From NCBI RefSeq assembly GCF_910592395.1, contig NC_088309.1, positions 16,928,599 through 16,992,598 on the forward strand: a DNA stretch of 64,000 nucleotides, read 5' to 3'. The first letter of the stretch is position 1. Every line of letters begins with the position of its first letter. The notes under the pieces are model-generated. The model ran no database searches. It was given only the letters and a program-made list of their open reading frames with translations, and had not been told where the DNA came from. Source of the stretch: Lineus longissimus (lineage: Eukaryota > Nemertea > Pilidiophora > Heteronemertea > Lineidae). Below, one piece after another: positions 1-12,800 of the stretch. The position numbers and the translations under genes are program-made.

Positions 1-1336
1 CGTGGAAGTGAAAAGGCCCTGCATTTTAGGATGATATTTTGATGCATTCAACAACATTATCTGCGAAAAATTCTCCTCCCGACATGAATTAATTGTTAAT
101 AGATTGTGCACATGACATCGAGGTTTCAGTCACAAGGCCGAGGTTTTGATTTGGAAATTTCCAAACGCGTGCAAATTTAACACCGTACAGTCCAACTTAC
201 ATACCAACAAATCTATATCATAATACTATAAGGCGGCTCGCTAAAGTGCCATTTGGGGGTCGTGTTTCGTCTCGAAATTTTGCACGTTTGCAGGTGATAT
301 GTTATCCTGATGCAACGTCTTGTTTATTTTCGGAAATTTACTTCAGCGGAGCAGTAATGAGGGATTTTTAATCGGACACGGTCAATTCTCCTTATCACTC
401 ACGGAAGCCAAGCCATTGCTGTTCAGTTATGCAGGGGATTAATGAATCACCTGCACTCCCTGTGGGGTGACTAACACTACCTGTTGAACGGCTGGCTGTA
501 GGGGGATGATTGGAACAGCCTGTACACGTGTTGACCTGCTGAACCAAGGTTAATGTTATTTTCAATCCACGATTGTAGGTCACCTGATCTTCGAGATTTC
601 GCGGGAAAGAAATTGTAAACAAACGCATGTGTGCAGTTCAAATGTAAACAAAAATGTATTTTGATACTTTTGGTTGCTGGACTTGGGTTTTCCCGCAGTA
701 AGGAGCTGGGGTCAAATTGATGGTCTATCGTATATTGGTACTGTATTAGCCAGAGCTAGCCCTTGATTATGAAGGGATTTTCAAATTAAGGTTACAATGG
801 TATGTTTATGTGCTCACCACAGCTTTCAAAACTTGATGTATCTGAAGAGGCACTCTGAACTTGGCATGGCCTTATAAAGGAGCTGCTCACGGTGCTGAAC
901 TTCTAGCTTGCCTGTCGACTAAGTGCCTTGCCCGAGATCATGCTACATGTAGGAGGAGCACGCATTTTAAAGTTTTAGTAGTGATAGTGCAATTGGTCCG
1001 AGCCATTTGGATAGGCCGACATGTGAAGGCCTATCTGGGTTCTCCTTCATCTCCGTATAAAAAGGGGCATATTGCTGACTAAGGAACGAGGTATATTCAC
1101 ATTGCCTCATCATCTCATTCGGACCAATTGATTTACTTTTATATGCACGCATACAGCACGCCACAGGGTCCGAGTCTGTGGACAAATGGTTGGTTTAATT
1201 TGTCTCTTCGATATTGCTCCTTTGATATTGCATTATATTTTCATTGCAATTCAATCTATTCAAGGTATAGCCCATTTGAACCTGCCTGCGCCACGGGTAC
1301 AATGCTAGTTAGATATATATTTGTATTTCATTCCAG
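1..1336. other. Upstream region, no supported exon
   Basis: No exon with recognisable domain sequence was found. The first receptor exon (1337) starts part-way through an F5/8C-type domain, so the signal peptide and beginning of that domain must lie here unrecognised or before the window. A TATA-like string is present at 1056-1065, and a 12-bp inverted repeat lies at 990-1001 and 1119-1130. Neither has support as a functional site. Confidence 0.5.
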
Positions 1337-3814
1337 TTAGTTGCACGAACCGGATTGATGCACATAAACCTTGGTGGCAGGTCGACTTGAGAGATATCCA
1401 CGAGGTTCACGCCGTACAGATTACACGTGAGGACAGTACGTATATATAAAGTCCTTTGGGTGCTATAATAGATAAAACTCAAATGTGTATTATGAAGACT
1501 CGATTCATGTTCTCATTTCGAAACAATACCTAGCCTAATTTAGCCTACTGAGTCCTTTGGCCGAGGGACCTAAATTTATCCGTGGAAAAACAGTATATAG
1601 ATGCAGTTCCTGCACGTCTTACTTTTAAGCTTCCGCCAGTAAAAGTTGAGGTTTGCCATACTAGATATGATATAACACCAGTTTTTAGTTGCTCATCGCT
1701 TACTTTTTTTTCCCCATTGCCAATATTCTTTTTCTCACAGCCGCTTGCCCATTGCGGCTATTCGACATCCACGTCAGCATGTACCCAGACGACTTCCTAA
1801 AAGAGAGCGGCGCCTTTCTCTGTCGCCGGAACTTCAGTGCGGGCACAGCGTACACGATCGTGGCCGAATGCTCTCAGCCTGTCAGAGGCCAGTATGTCAC
1901 AATTGTGAACCTCGCCCACGTGGAGACTGATATTCGAGTAGATTTCAAGGTCGAGGCATGTTTCCAGATCTGTGACGTCAAGGTTTTTGCCAAAGGTAAT
2001 CGACTTCCGGACCAATCAGAAGCAGTTCATCTTGCATAAACTCTGCAGATTTTAGATCTTAGCAAACCAAAAGGGTTATTGGGTAGTTTCGTCGCCCTGA
2101 CCTCGACAGCATGCCCCTGTATAATTGGTTTTCTATCAAAAAAGGTTGATGGCAATCGTTTAGAGATGTTAAATAAAACAACAGGTTTCATATCATTTAT
2201 GACCGGATGGCTCTCTTGAATATCGGTTGGCCAGTATGATGAAAAGTTAATTATTACCAGGAATAAATCATTAGCCTTGCTAGCTAATGTTGATCATATT
2301 ATTCTAATGTTTTATTACCAACAATTACGTTATTAAGATTCCATTATAGCTAATAAGTATTCATCAATTAATTACCAAATTTCAGCGACGCACTGCAGTC
2401 TCTCCTTAACTACTGCTTCTGGTGCGGCACTTCCGGTCAAGCACTACCAAGTATCTTCATCAGTTTTGGGGTTTGGTATGAAATACGCAGGACTGTTTAG
2501 CAAGAATAGTTGGTGTGCGAAAACCGATGACCAGAGGTCGAAATATATACAGGTAATCCCTTATTGAAAGCATTTACTACATGTATAGGCAAGGTATAGA
2601 GAAGAACTCAACAGAACATGATGTTTCGCAAATCACTCGTATATTTTTGGGGTCTTGGCGTGTTTCCCACAATGTTTCAACTCCTAGGATTTAACCTTCA
2701 CTGAATCAACAACATGTTTGCTGAAGTATACCCCTTTGAGAACCTTGGATCAGCACGGTTAACATGAATTCCGCTACTTTTATCGTATTCGAGTCACGAC
2801 GTGTTGGCCTAGGGGATCTATCGACCCTAGGTAGGCACGAATTACTCCCTTTGGAGACTCACTGCCACAGTCTTTGATAAATTACGGGTTCAGTTATATA
2901 GTACCAGAGCGTATAGTTGTCTTCGGTAACATGGTATCAGAGCGTTGTTGTCTTCCGTAACATGGTAACAGAGCGTAGTTGTCTTCGGTTATAGGCCTAT
3001 ATATGGTAGCATCATTTAAAAGATCGCGCATTATTTCTCAGTCTTTCTCCCGTTCAAGAACCCAATTGCAAAAACATGTTATTCTTCTGATATCTATATA
3101 GATTGACCTTGAAACCACAAGGAAGATCACCGGGCTGGTCACACAGGGAAACAATGGCGACAAGGACGCCACGACAAGGACATTCACAGTTCAATATTCC
3201 ATTAAGTCGAATGCAAGTTTTGTTGACTACGAACAGCTGCCAGGAAAGGTTGAGGTGAGAGAGGAGTTTCCCCTGTCTGTAAAAAAAGGTTCTTTAAAAA
3301 AAATGTCGAGTGTTACATGAAATTATTCTATTTTTCCCCGGGGCTTTGAATTGGACTTAAAAAGACCGCCGTCTGTTCACTGCTCGCCGGTCACTGTCGC
3401 CGTCCGTCGATGGACCTTGCGGATGCTAGCAGTTCATTCATTCCATCGTCATCCACAACCACCCATAGTTGATGCCACGACAAAGCCTTCCTGTTCGTGG
3501 CTTTTACATATTTACATGTACAGTAAGATCGCCATATTTTAAAAAGGAACGAAAATAGCTTCACAACACTTTGTTTGTTGTCTTCCTAAAAGTAAAAAAG
3601 GGTTCTCATTTATACGATGCTTTGAGCCATCCAGGTCATTACCTTTTTTACGCTTTTTTAACCTAGATTTTCAGACGTGGTAAGGACAGGAATGAGCCTG
3701 AGAGACATGTTTTCAGAAGCCCCTTCACGGCAAGATACATCAGGATCATTATTTTAGAATACAATGGCAGCCCCTGCCTCAGATTCGATGTTCTTGGGTG
3801 CTTACCCGAACTAG
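1337..3814 (+). other. Receptor exons 1-5: two F5/8C (discoidin/fucolectin-type) domains
   Basis: Exons 1-2 encode the later part of a discoidin-like domain: PWWQVDL, then a Cys-rich end with GQYVTIVN and CDVKVFAK, as in fucolectin-type F5/8C domains. Exons 3-5 encode a complete second one, with [25 protein letters not shown] and the ARYIRI plus LGC ending. Known: these domains bind glycans, phospholipids or proteins outside the cell. The acceptor of exon 5 is CTAG at 3663-3666, not the TTTTCAG eight bases later. Only the first keeps the reading frame after exon 4 (phase 0) and supplies the residues IFR. Confidence 0.8.
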
Positions 3815-6800
3815 GTAATGCTTCTCCCCAGCCCGAAATTTCGTGCTTGGTGACGGAAGGGTACAGACACATCGGTCATCATAACCATCATTAAACCCAT
3901 TAATTAAGCACCATTCATATTGACATGTAGTTTCAAACCAGTGCAAAACACGATTTTAACATATCTGATCCACTAGCTAGACGCAGTGTGGGTAGAACGT
4001 GACTGTCCAAAACTATCTTAAGGTTATCAAAAGTATTTCATAGCAGCAGCATCGCCTGTCAACACGGTCCTTATGTGTGCTGTCGCTGTATATTACAGAA
4101 ACTGACATCGCGACCAACATCACCAATGAGACCTTTTTCAACACGAAGAACTTTCCAAAATACTACGGACAAGCTCGCCATTTCCAATGGACAATCATCG
4201 CTAAGCCGGACACTTTTGCTCAAGTACACTTCTTGCAGGCTTCCACTGCGAAGAGGGAAGAGGAATGGAAGGTATCGTTCTCTCATCAAGAAATGTTCCA
4301 TCAGCTTTCTTGTGGCATTCGTTTAGGTTATCTCTCCATTGAGGCAGGGCACTTACTTTAAAAAAAAGTGTTCCTTGTTTGGGTGTAAAATGTGCCGATG
4401 TATAGTGGCGATGGGTGTAGCAGAGAAGCCTGTCAGCGTGTTCTTGTAAATTAATCTGACCCTCCTTGCTCCTCAAACAATCTTGCTGGCCAAATAGCAA
4501 AATGATAGGAAAGTTTTTTTGGTTGATTCCTCAAGATCTATATGTACTGGTATCATAACGATATTTTTTTAGGAAGGCGGACAAGTTATCCAAACTGGCT
4601 TGTGTCAGGATCAACTCAACCTAACGTATGGTGGTAACCCCACGGATATCATGCTCGTCAAAGATGGGGAACGGATCTTTCTCTCCAACGGAACGACAAT
4701 TTATATTAACCTGACCACGTGTCACAGGTATAGGACACCTATTAACGATGGACCGCTCTCTCATTTCGGATTCAACGCTTCAGTGTACCTTTCTGGTAAG
4801 ATATGAAATATTTGCGGATGTTAAACCACAATGTCCATGCCATCAAGCATCCACATTTCAGAGTTTGAATGTCATTGTTGCTAAGCCTCCTACTCCTTGC
4901 CTTTTGATACAGAAAAGGGATACCTCTAATGAGCATATCCGCTATCAACTCGTCATACACGTAGTGTTTAATTGCAATGCCCCAATGTAAAAAATTGCTA
5001 TGAATTGCTTTGCGAATGCTTCTTGTCTTTCAGAGTGTCCCGGCTGCTCTGTCCAAAGTGAATGCCAGGGGACCACCGTATGCGATACCTCCTGCGGCCA
5101 CATCCTCTCGCTCAACTTCCCCTCGCCCTACCCAAAGAACTCCAAGTGTACCTGGGAAATCACGGTCCAGGTCGGGCGATATGTGGCGCTGGAGTTTGTT
5201 GTGTTCGACGTTTTTGAGGAGACTTCAACAGTATGTCACGTGGACTATCTGGAAATGTTTGATTTCGACCACACAGGTGATAGACTCTCTTTGAATTAAG
5301 CGCTGCGCAAACGAGCGATTTTTGACGCCGCGATATGCGATTATAAGCAATGCGATGTGTGACAAAAAGATCTCTCGTCTGCGGATAAAACCGGTAGTCC
5401 GCTGGGTTTGATAATGATATTTTACTGACACATCGCTTTTGCATCCATTGTGTGGCAGGAAATTTTATGTTTTTTTTAATGATACTTTAAACAAATAATG
5501 CTCATGCTCTTTAAATTGTATTTCGTTATTTAGCTTTTTGATCAATTCCCTTAAACAGCCTTGACTAGCCTGCAGAACGTTTTGGTCGCTATCGGCTTCA
5601 GTACCTAAGACAAAGACGACAAGACGCCGTCTAGAGCAGAAAAGGTCACAAGTGACTCGATCCAAATGTGTGTGTTTTTTTGTTATAAATGGTTCAAATT
5701 CAAAATCGGCTTCTTTCCAGGTGATAAGCGAATGTCCATCGGCCGTTTTTGTAACTCCCACATACCGCCAAAGCTGACCTTGTCCAGTTGGAACAAACTG
5801 GGGCTGGAACTGATGACGAATTTCAAAGACGAACGGCCAGGATTCCACGCCAAGTACAAATCGTTGACTTACGCTTTCTCTACCGAGAAAAACACGACAG
5901 TGAATAGTAAGTTTATGAAACGCTTTTATGACAAACATATTCATCATCAACATTATCGTCATCCTCATCGTCAACGTCACTAATCAAGGTTCTTTGACAT
6001 GCATTTTGAGAGTTTCGTGAAACTGTTAGGTAGTTGCTTATAAATTGGCCTTCATTTAGTAAATTGTCTGCTCTAACCAAGATCCTCAAACCGGCCATAT
6101 CCCGCCAGCTTCCAGACTGAATTAAAAGTGCGCAGATTATTCAACGTTGTTGAGCTCATTGAACGTGAAATGTTGGCCATCTTTTGTGTTGTTGACCTCC
6201 TTTTGTCTTCTTTTTCAGACTGCCAATTGAACTGGTTTAATTACGGGCCCAGTTGTTACTTCATAAACCAAACTGAGGGCGCTTACGTGACATGGTTGAA
6301 GGCACGTGATCTGTGCATCATTTCCGGTGGCTATCTTGTTTCGATCAACGATCAGAAAGAAATGGAGTTTATCCATTACACGTTGACCACTCTGACAAAG
6401 CAGCTGGATAACCGCTTCTATATTGGCCTAAGCGACCGGGAAAGAGAGGGGAGCTGGACGTGGGAGGATGGGAGTCCAGTCACCTTCAGTGCCTGGTTAG
6501 TATTCAAATCCTGATTACGCAACCCTTCCGTCACAAACAAGGTCTTTCTCCAAACTATCCGTGCTTGTGGCTCGAAATGGCGTTTTAAATGTCTACATAA
6601 TCTTATAAACAGAAACGTGTTTCAGTAAAGAATGCCCACAGGGTACTGTGTCAGTCCCTGGCGAACAGTGCTACGAAAGGAATAGCATAATGACTCATTG
6701 CGTGCATATCCATCTTTGTCCATAGGTCAGTAAGCGGAGTCTTTGCCAAGCCTGATGGGAGCCAGACGAAAGACTGTACAATGATATTATTGGACAAAAT

Positions 6801-9800
6801 CTATGATCCTTCAAGCAGAATGGCTCATTGCCGTTCATATCCATCGTTGTCCCTAGGTCAGTAAGCGGAGTCTTTGCCAAGCCTGATGGGAGCCAGACGG
6901 AAGACTGTTCAATGATATTATTGGATAATATCTATTCGTTCAAGCAGAATGACTCATTGCCGTGTATATCCATCTTTGTCCCTAGGTCAGTAAGCGGAGA
7001 ATTTGCCCAGCCTGATGGGAGCCAGACGGAAGACTGTACAATGATATTATTGAACAATATCTATTCCTTCAACCAATGGCATGACATTCCCTGCTCGTAC
7101 AACAAGGTCAACCAATACATTTGCGAGAAACCGGCATATGGTACTAAGGCAAAGAGTAAGCTATTTTGACAGAATTCTGAGATAGACGCTTCGTGTAAGT
7201 CTCACGATAAAGAGGACAGGAAATGTATCATAAGTCCCGAATGACAACACGAATCATGATAAAAAGCTGATCAAGACCTTTCGAACGAATGGTCATGTCA
7301 GTATATTTAGATTCTTAACTTTTACGACTGTGTCTATTCTTCGCGCCATCTTTCTTACTTTTAAATGCCTACAGATGCCACCTCGGTCGTTGATGAACGC
7401 CAGGCATATTTCAAACCTGGCTGTCCCTATCCATGGTTCAGGTGTTCCCGAGGCGAGTGTATCAGCAGTGATCATGTTTGCGACGGCAAGAAAGATTGCT
7501 TTGACGGGAGCGATGAGGAAGCTTGTGGTGAGTGTTAACTACAATCTCCAAGCCTCGCCATTGGTATTGTGATAACGGTTGCCTATCACCGTTCACTGAC
7601 TCTGCCTCTGCCTTAATGAAGCACAGTCCTCTCATTGGGAGATTGTGTTAATTATTGTGTGGTCTTTCTGAAGGCTAGAGAGGCAATTAGGAGGAATAAA
7701 GCACACACAGTATTTGTCCAATTATTAATCTCCCAGCGTTGAGAATGATCTGGAAGGATACCTATTTATCCTTTCTCAAGGTGTCCCGGTAACATTACCT
7801 TAATAGGTGCATTTCGTCTTTTTCCGATCCTGCACTTATTTGGTGACAAATATGATCTCCCCAAAGCACAGCTGCTAAACAATTACACAAAGATAACTAC
7901 AAAAGGCAGCATAAAAATGTCAAAGGAGGATCTTAAGAGGCACACACAATTACTGATCACCAAATCTCCCGTTTCCAACACTTTTTGTCTTTCCGCTTTC
8001 TATCATTTCTTGTTTTTCCCTTTTTTAACAAAGTGCCGCCATGTCCAGAGACGTCCTTCCACTGCGCAAACGGGAGGTGTATCTCTTTGACACTCTTCTG
8101 TGACTTCGAAGACCACTGTGGCGACCGATCTGATGAGATTCACTGTGGTAAGAATAAAGTTTTAAGATGGAAAGGAGCAGATCGTCGGTTAATATTTATC
8201 GAAAATAAGAAAAATGATTGCATCACAATTTGGTCATGCTTTAGATGAAAGCAAAATCTTGTTTGTTGCAGTACCTCGGAAATGCCAGGCGGAGGAATAC
8301 ATGTGCAGCAATGGCGAATGTATACCGTCACGAAATCGTTGTGATTTGGTTAGAGACTGTGTTGATGGCACAGATGAAGAGAATTGCCGTATGTATGTCG
8401 GGTGGCGCAAAACATTCTTCTAAAATTCAACATTGAATATAGGTCAAAGTCAGAAGGCATGCTTTAATACTTTAATAAGTTTATACGTTCTTCGCTAGTG
8501 CTGAAAGTACAGTATGTTGATAATGTTGATGAAAAATGAAGTAAAACTAAACACTTGACACGGACATAACTAAGATACGAATTGACGACAAGTTCTTTCT
8601 TTCAGAGACGTGTCAAAAAGATGTAGCTTACCAATGCTACGATGGAACATGTATCCCCAAGTCCACGCGCTGTGACAGCCGCATAGACTGCCCAGGAAGT
8701 TTCAATGAGGACGAGTCCCTGGGATGTGCCACAGAAACGCGTCAGACGTGCGCTGATTGGCTCAGAGACGGTCATGTGACTAACGGAAGTCGCGTGATCA
8801 ACCCTGGATCATTAGGTGAGAGAATAACCCTGACTTAAAAAACCTTTCCCGTGATGGTCAGTACAGTGTACTTTTGCCGACATCTAGGAATCGTTTAGGA
8901 ATTTCCAGAATGCTGTTGGAGGTGTACAGGAATATCCGGGAATGCCAAAAGGAAAGGAAATGTCTCTCTTGGCGAACAAGATCCAGCGTACTGCGCACCC
9001 AACGTGGTCGTAACTATAGTAAACAGTGGACTGGATACTGTTTATTGATACTTTTCTTCAAATGTTATGATGAAATCTCCCGTCCAAACACAGTCATGTC
9101 TTGTTGTTCATATTACAGGGGCATTCGAAGTTGAGTGTCAGATACACAGCGATCATGGCCATGTTGTTACTGTTGTCCATCACAACACTGCCGTCCGTAC
9201 ATCTGTACATGGGTACGAGGAGTATCTATCTTACATCAGGAACGTGACGTATTATGACGTCACCATGCAACAGGTAATATTACTGTTCCGGTAGTTCAAA
9301 TCATATTGTAATACCAGGGCAGCCTCATCATTAGTCTTTGCGCCTCCGCCAATTCCTGACGCAAGGTTGGATTTTCAACGTTGACCGGATCGATCGATTA
9401 CCCAAATATCACGAGATCTCGCAGGGAGACGCGTGGTTTTATCAGGCAGATACAAGGGACGGTCACGATAACTGTGAAAAGTTCCCTAACATCCAAAGCG
9501 ACCTGAAGCAGCCCGGGGCCATGTTGTACCGTTTCCGTTCGTTCCCTTTATTAGGCCTGATTTTGCCATCCATGTTCTCAATCAATCTATTTACAAAGCT
9601 GTATGTAGGATTTTCTCCTACAGATAACGGCACTAAAGTCCCTCTCAACTCACTGTGACCAATTCATGAAGTTGGAATGTTTCGCCTCCTCCGCTGTTAA
9701 GAACCTGAATGGATGGTATGACATAAAAGGGGAACTGAACTTGTACAACGCCGGCAACAAAATGTATCCGAAGTGCAAATGTTGGCTGGATAAAGCTTGT

Positions 9801-12800
9801 GAAGATGACAGAGAATTGTAAGTTCAGTGTACCGTAATTCCATGGTATAGGCCTTTTAGACTTGCCTCTGTCGTATTATTCTATTCCGTTTGCAACCCAT
9901 TCGCTAGAAGTCTTTAGCTCCATCAGATCGCCTTCCAGATCAGCCACTTGACCGACTCGGAAAGATTCTGGAAAGTTCATGTAGGTATTCATGTTTATCT
10001 GCCGCAACGATATGAGGACGATGAATATCAACAGTCACTGGCGGGTCTGGCAGCCACGCATCGCCTGACTGTCTGGCAACATTTTGATCATCAACATATT
10101 ATGTATGCATCAGGGATGTCGATTGCGACAAAGCGACGTTGCGTCGCTTGTCGCATCGAAAAGCGTCTCCTCTGCGTGATGGCCGCTTACATTTGTAACA
10201 CAACTTATCTGAAAACCTTTATTTTTAATTATCAAAAAAGTGGGTACGGCATACAAAACGCACGGATATACCTACAATGCGACCTAGGTGCTAGTACTTT
10301 ATAAAAAACGTACATAATGTATGCAAAAGGTGCCTGAGGTATAAAATGTGCATTTGGAAAGCACATAATCACTTGTGCCTAGATGGTGAATAATCATAAG
10401 GCTGCGAACAAACTTCTTTCTATTTGTTTTGTCTAGATGCTGGTGTATGAATAAGCTAGATGGTTTTGAATGGTATGCTGACGAAGGCTACTTGACCAAC
10501 ACAGATCGTCTTCCTATCACGGCCTTCACTCTGCAGGATACGGGCGACCAGAATGAGTATGTCTACCATACCGTAGGCCCACTCAGGTGTTATCAAGGTA
10601 TATCGATGTTTTCATGTGCGTTACTTTAAAATACGAAAGTCCAGAAGGATTACACCGAGATTCGAATTTCAAAACTCGACTTCGAAATTCAAAACTTGAA
10701 ATTTCTATCATCCCAAACGTCATGTAAAAGGCACTAGGCCTATAGCCTGATAAAATACTACCAATATACACTTAGCACAATTTTCGATCGTATGATATGT
10801 TTCCCAACAGGCACGGATAAATTAAAGATCCTATTTTTAAAATCTTCACTGCATGCTTTTAGCGTTAGAACCCTCAGTGCAGAAGTTCAAGTGCAAGAAT
10901 GGGCAGCCAATTAGTCAGAAAGAGCGATGCAAGGCCCACAATGACCAGCATGGGAACGACATTGGCTGTAGAGACAGGAGTCATCTCGAGAACTGCGGTA
11001 AGATTTATGGTAATCCCGAAGTGATAACCGGTCAGCCCATAATACTTCGTCCTCCGCTGTAAGTTTTGTCCCTACAAAGCAAAAGGTGCAAGAAAACTGA
11101 TATCTTTCTTGAACTACATCTTAGTTGCCGGCTGTGGTGCGACCCCCGTCTTGAGATTCCGGCCACTTTCGGTTGTCCCCGCTATGTGACCTAGCGAGGA
11201 AAGTATTTTATGTGAAAGACCCTGCTGGTATCAAGGATGACTTCTGATATTTAATTACATGTATTTACACCAAATGCCTGCTTACTTCCAAAACAATGGT
11301 GTCTTTCAAGCAGAAACCATAGTATCGTCTAGAAATCGTTACTAAACTTTACATTCTCCATCTTTTTTTACAATAGGTGATGCTGTGTGCCAAGAAGGCT
11401 ACATTAAGTGCCCAGGGAGCTACTGCATACCAGTTGGTTCTTTATGTGACGGGACATGGGACTGCCCGATGGGGGAGGATGAAATTAGTTGTCAGAGTGG
11501 TGAGCGATCAAAGACGAGTCCAGTGCGAATAATGGGAGCTGTGAATTGAATCTAAGCTGGACAGTACGCCCGTGGTCGTTCGATGCCGTTCAAGACGATA
11601 TGGATGGCGACACCAAGTTGTCCGATGGTCATGACGTCATGCCTCGGCTTGGCCTTCGTTTTGATTTCGTAGCGATTAATCAACCGGTCGTAGATCAGTG
11701 GATATATGCAACGGGTACGAAATTAAAAAAGATGAACCGCCAACGAGGGGCACATGTTTGGGGAGGGAGGAGGCTTTAGGCCATCCTTGATCTCAAATGT
11801 ATCGAAAGAAGTTCGATACATATATAATTGGCGATAAACCATGTTATCATTCATTTCAGATCAGCAGGCTAAATGTCCCGGGATGTACAAGTGCAAGTCA
11901 AAATGGAACTGTGTACAGTGGGAACGAGTTTGCAACGGGGAACGAGACTGTCCAGAAGGCGATGACGAACGTCACTGCTACCTGTCATGCCCTGATAAAT
12001 GCAGCTGTAACTTGTTGACGTACAGATGCAAATCAGTTGGACTGACGTCACTTCCTGCCAACATCTCAGCCAACGCACGGAAGTTGGATCTCAGTAGGAA
12101 TGCCATAAAATTGGACAGTGGGGTAATTTTTGAGTTTTGGTGGTTGGGAGAATTAATTCTCAGCGAGAACGCACTGACACATTTACTGCCCAATCTGTTC
12201 GTTAACTTAAAGAATCTTTATCTTTTGGATCTTTCTCACAATAATTTGAAGTCGCTCAAGCCTGGAACCTTTGCTGGGCTGGGTAACTTGGTACGTCTCG
12301 TACTCTCAGGGAATCATCAGCTCGGGACTATGTACCCAGATACTTTTACAGGACTTGACAGACTTCCCGTGCTTGATCTCTCAGAGTTTAAACTCCTCGC
12401 TTTAGAGAATCATTTCTTTCGGGGCCTTCATAGCTTGGAAAATCTGACACTCTCAAATAACAACATCGCCCGTATTGAAGCGAATGCATTTGCTGGTTTG
12501 GGGAACCTGACACGGCTCAATATGTCCGGGAACACAATAGAAACTTTCTCGATCACAATCTTTGACAATTTGAACCTGGATTTCCTCCAGACGGATGACT
12601 TCAGTTTCTGCTGCCTCGTCCATGACAGGCTATCTGAAGAACACTGCTTGCCTCCAAGGGATGAGATATCCTCCTGCGAGGACCTCATGCGCGACGACCT
12701 TCTCCGGGCGACACTCTGGGTGTTGGGTTGCTGCGCATTCTTCGGTAATGGGTTCGTCTTCATCTGGCGCTTCTTCAACAAGGAAGGGAACGCAATACAC

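Noticed and set aside
1056-1065. TATAAAAAGG as promoter of the receptor gene
   Set aside because: The first exon found starts inside a domain, so the true start is unknown. One TATA-like string in AT-rich DNA is not enough.
3675-3814. Alternative start of receptor exon 5 at the TTTTCAG acceptor
   Set aside because: It would put exon 5 out of frame with exon 4; the CTAG acceptor at 3663-3666 restores the frame and the domain.
9338-9658. 106-codon open frame between receptor exons 16 and 17
   Set aside because: No phase-compatible borders; exon 16 joins the exon at 9624 in phase 0 and continues the fibrinogen-like module.
11546-11779. Open frame in receptor intron 20
   Set aside because: No domain, and exons 20 and 21 join in perfect phase without it.
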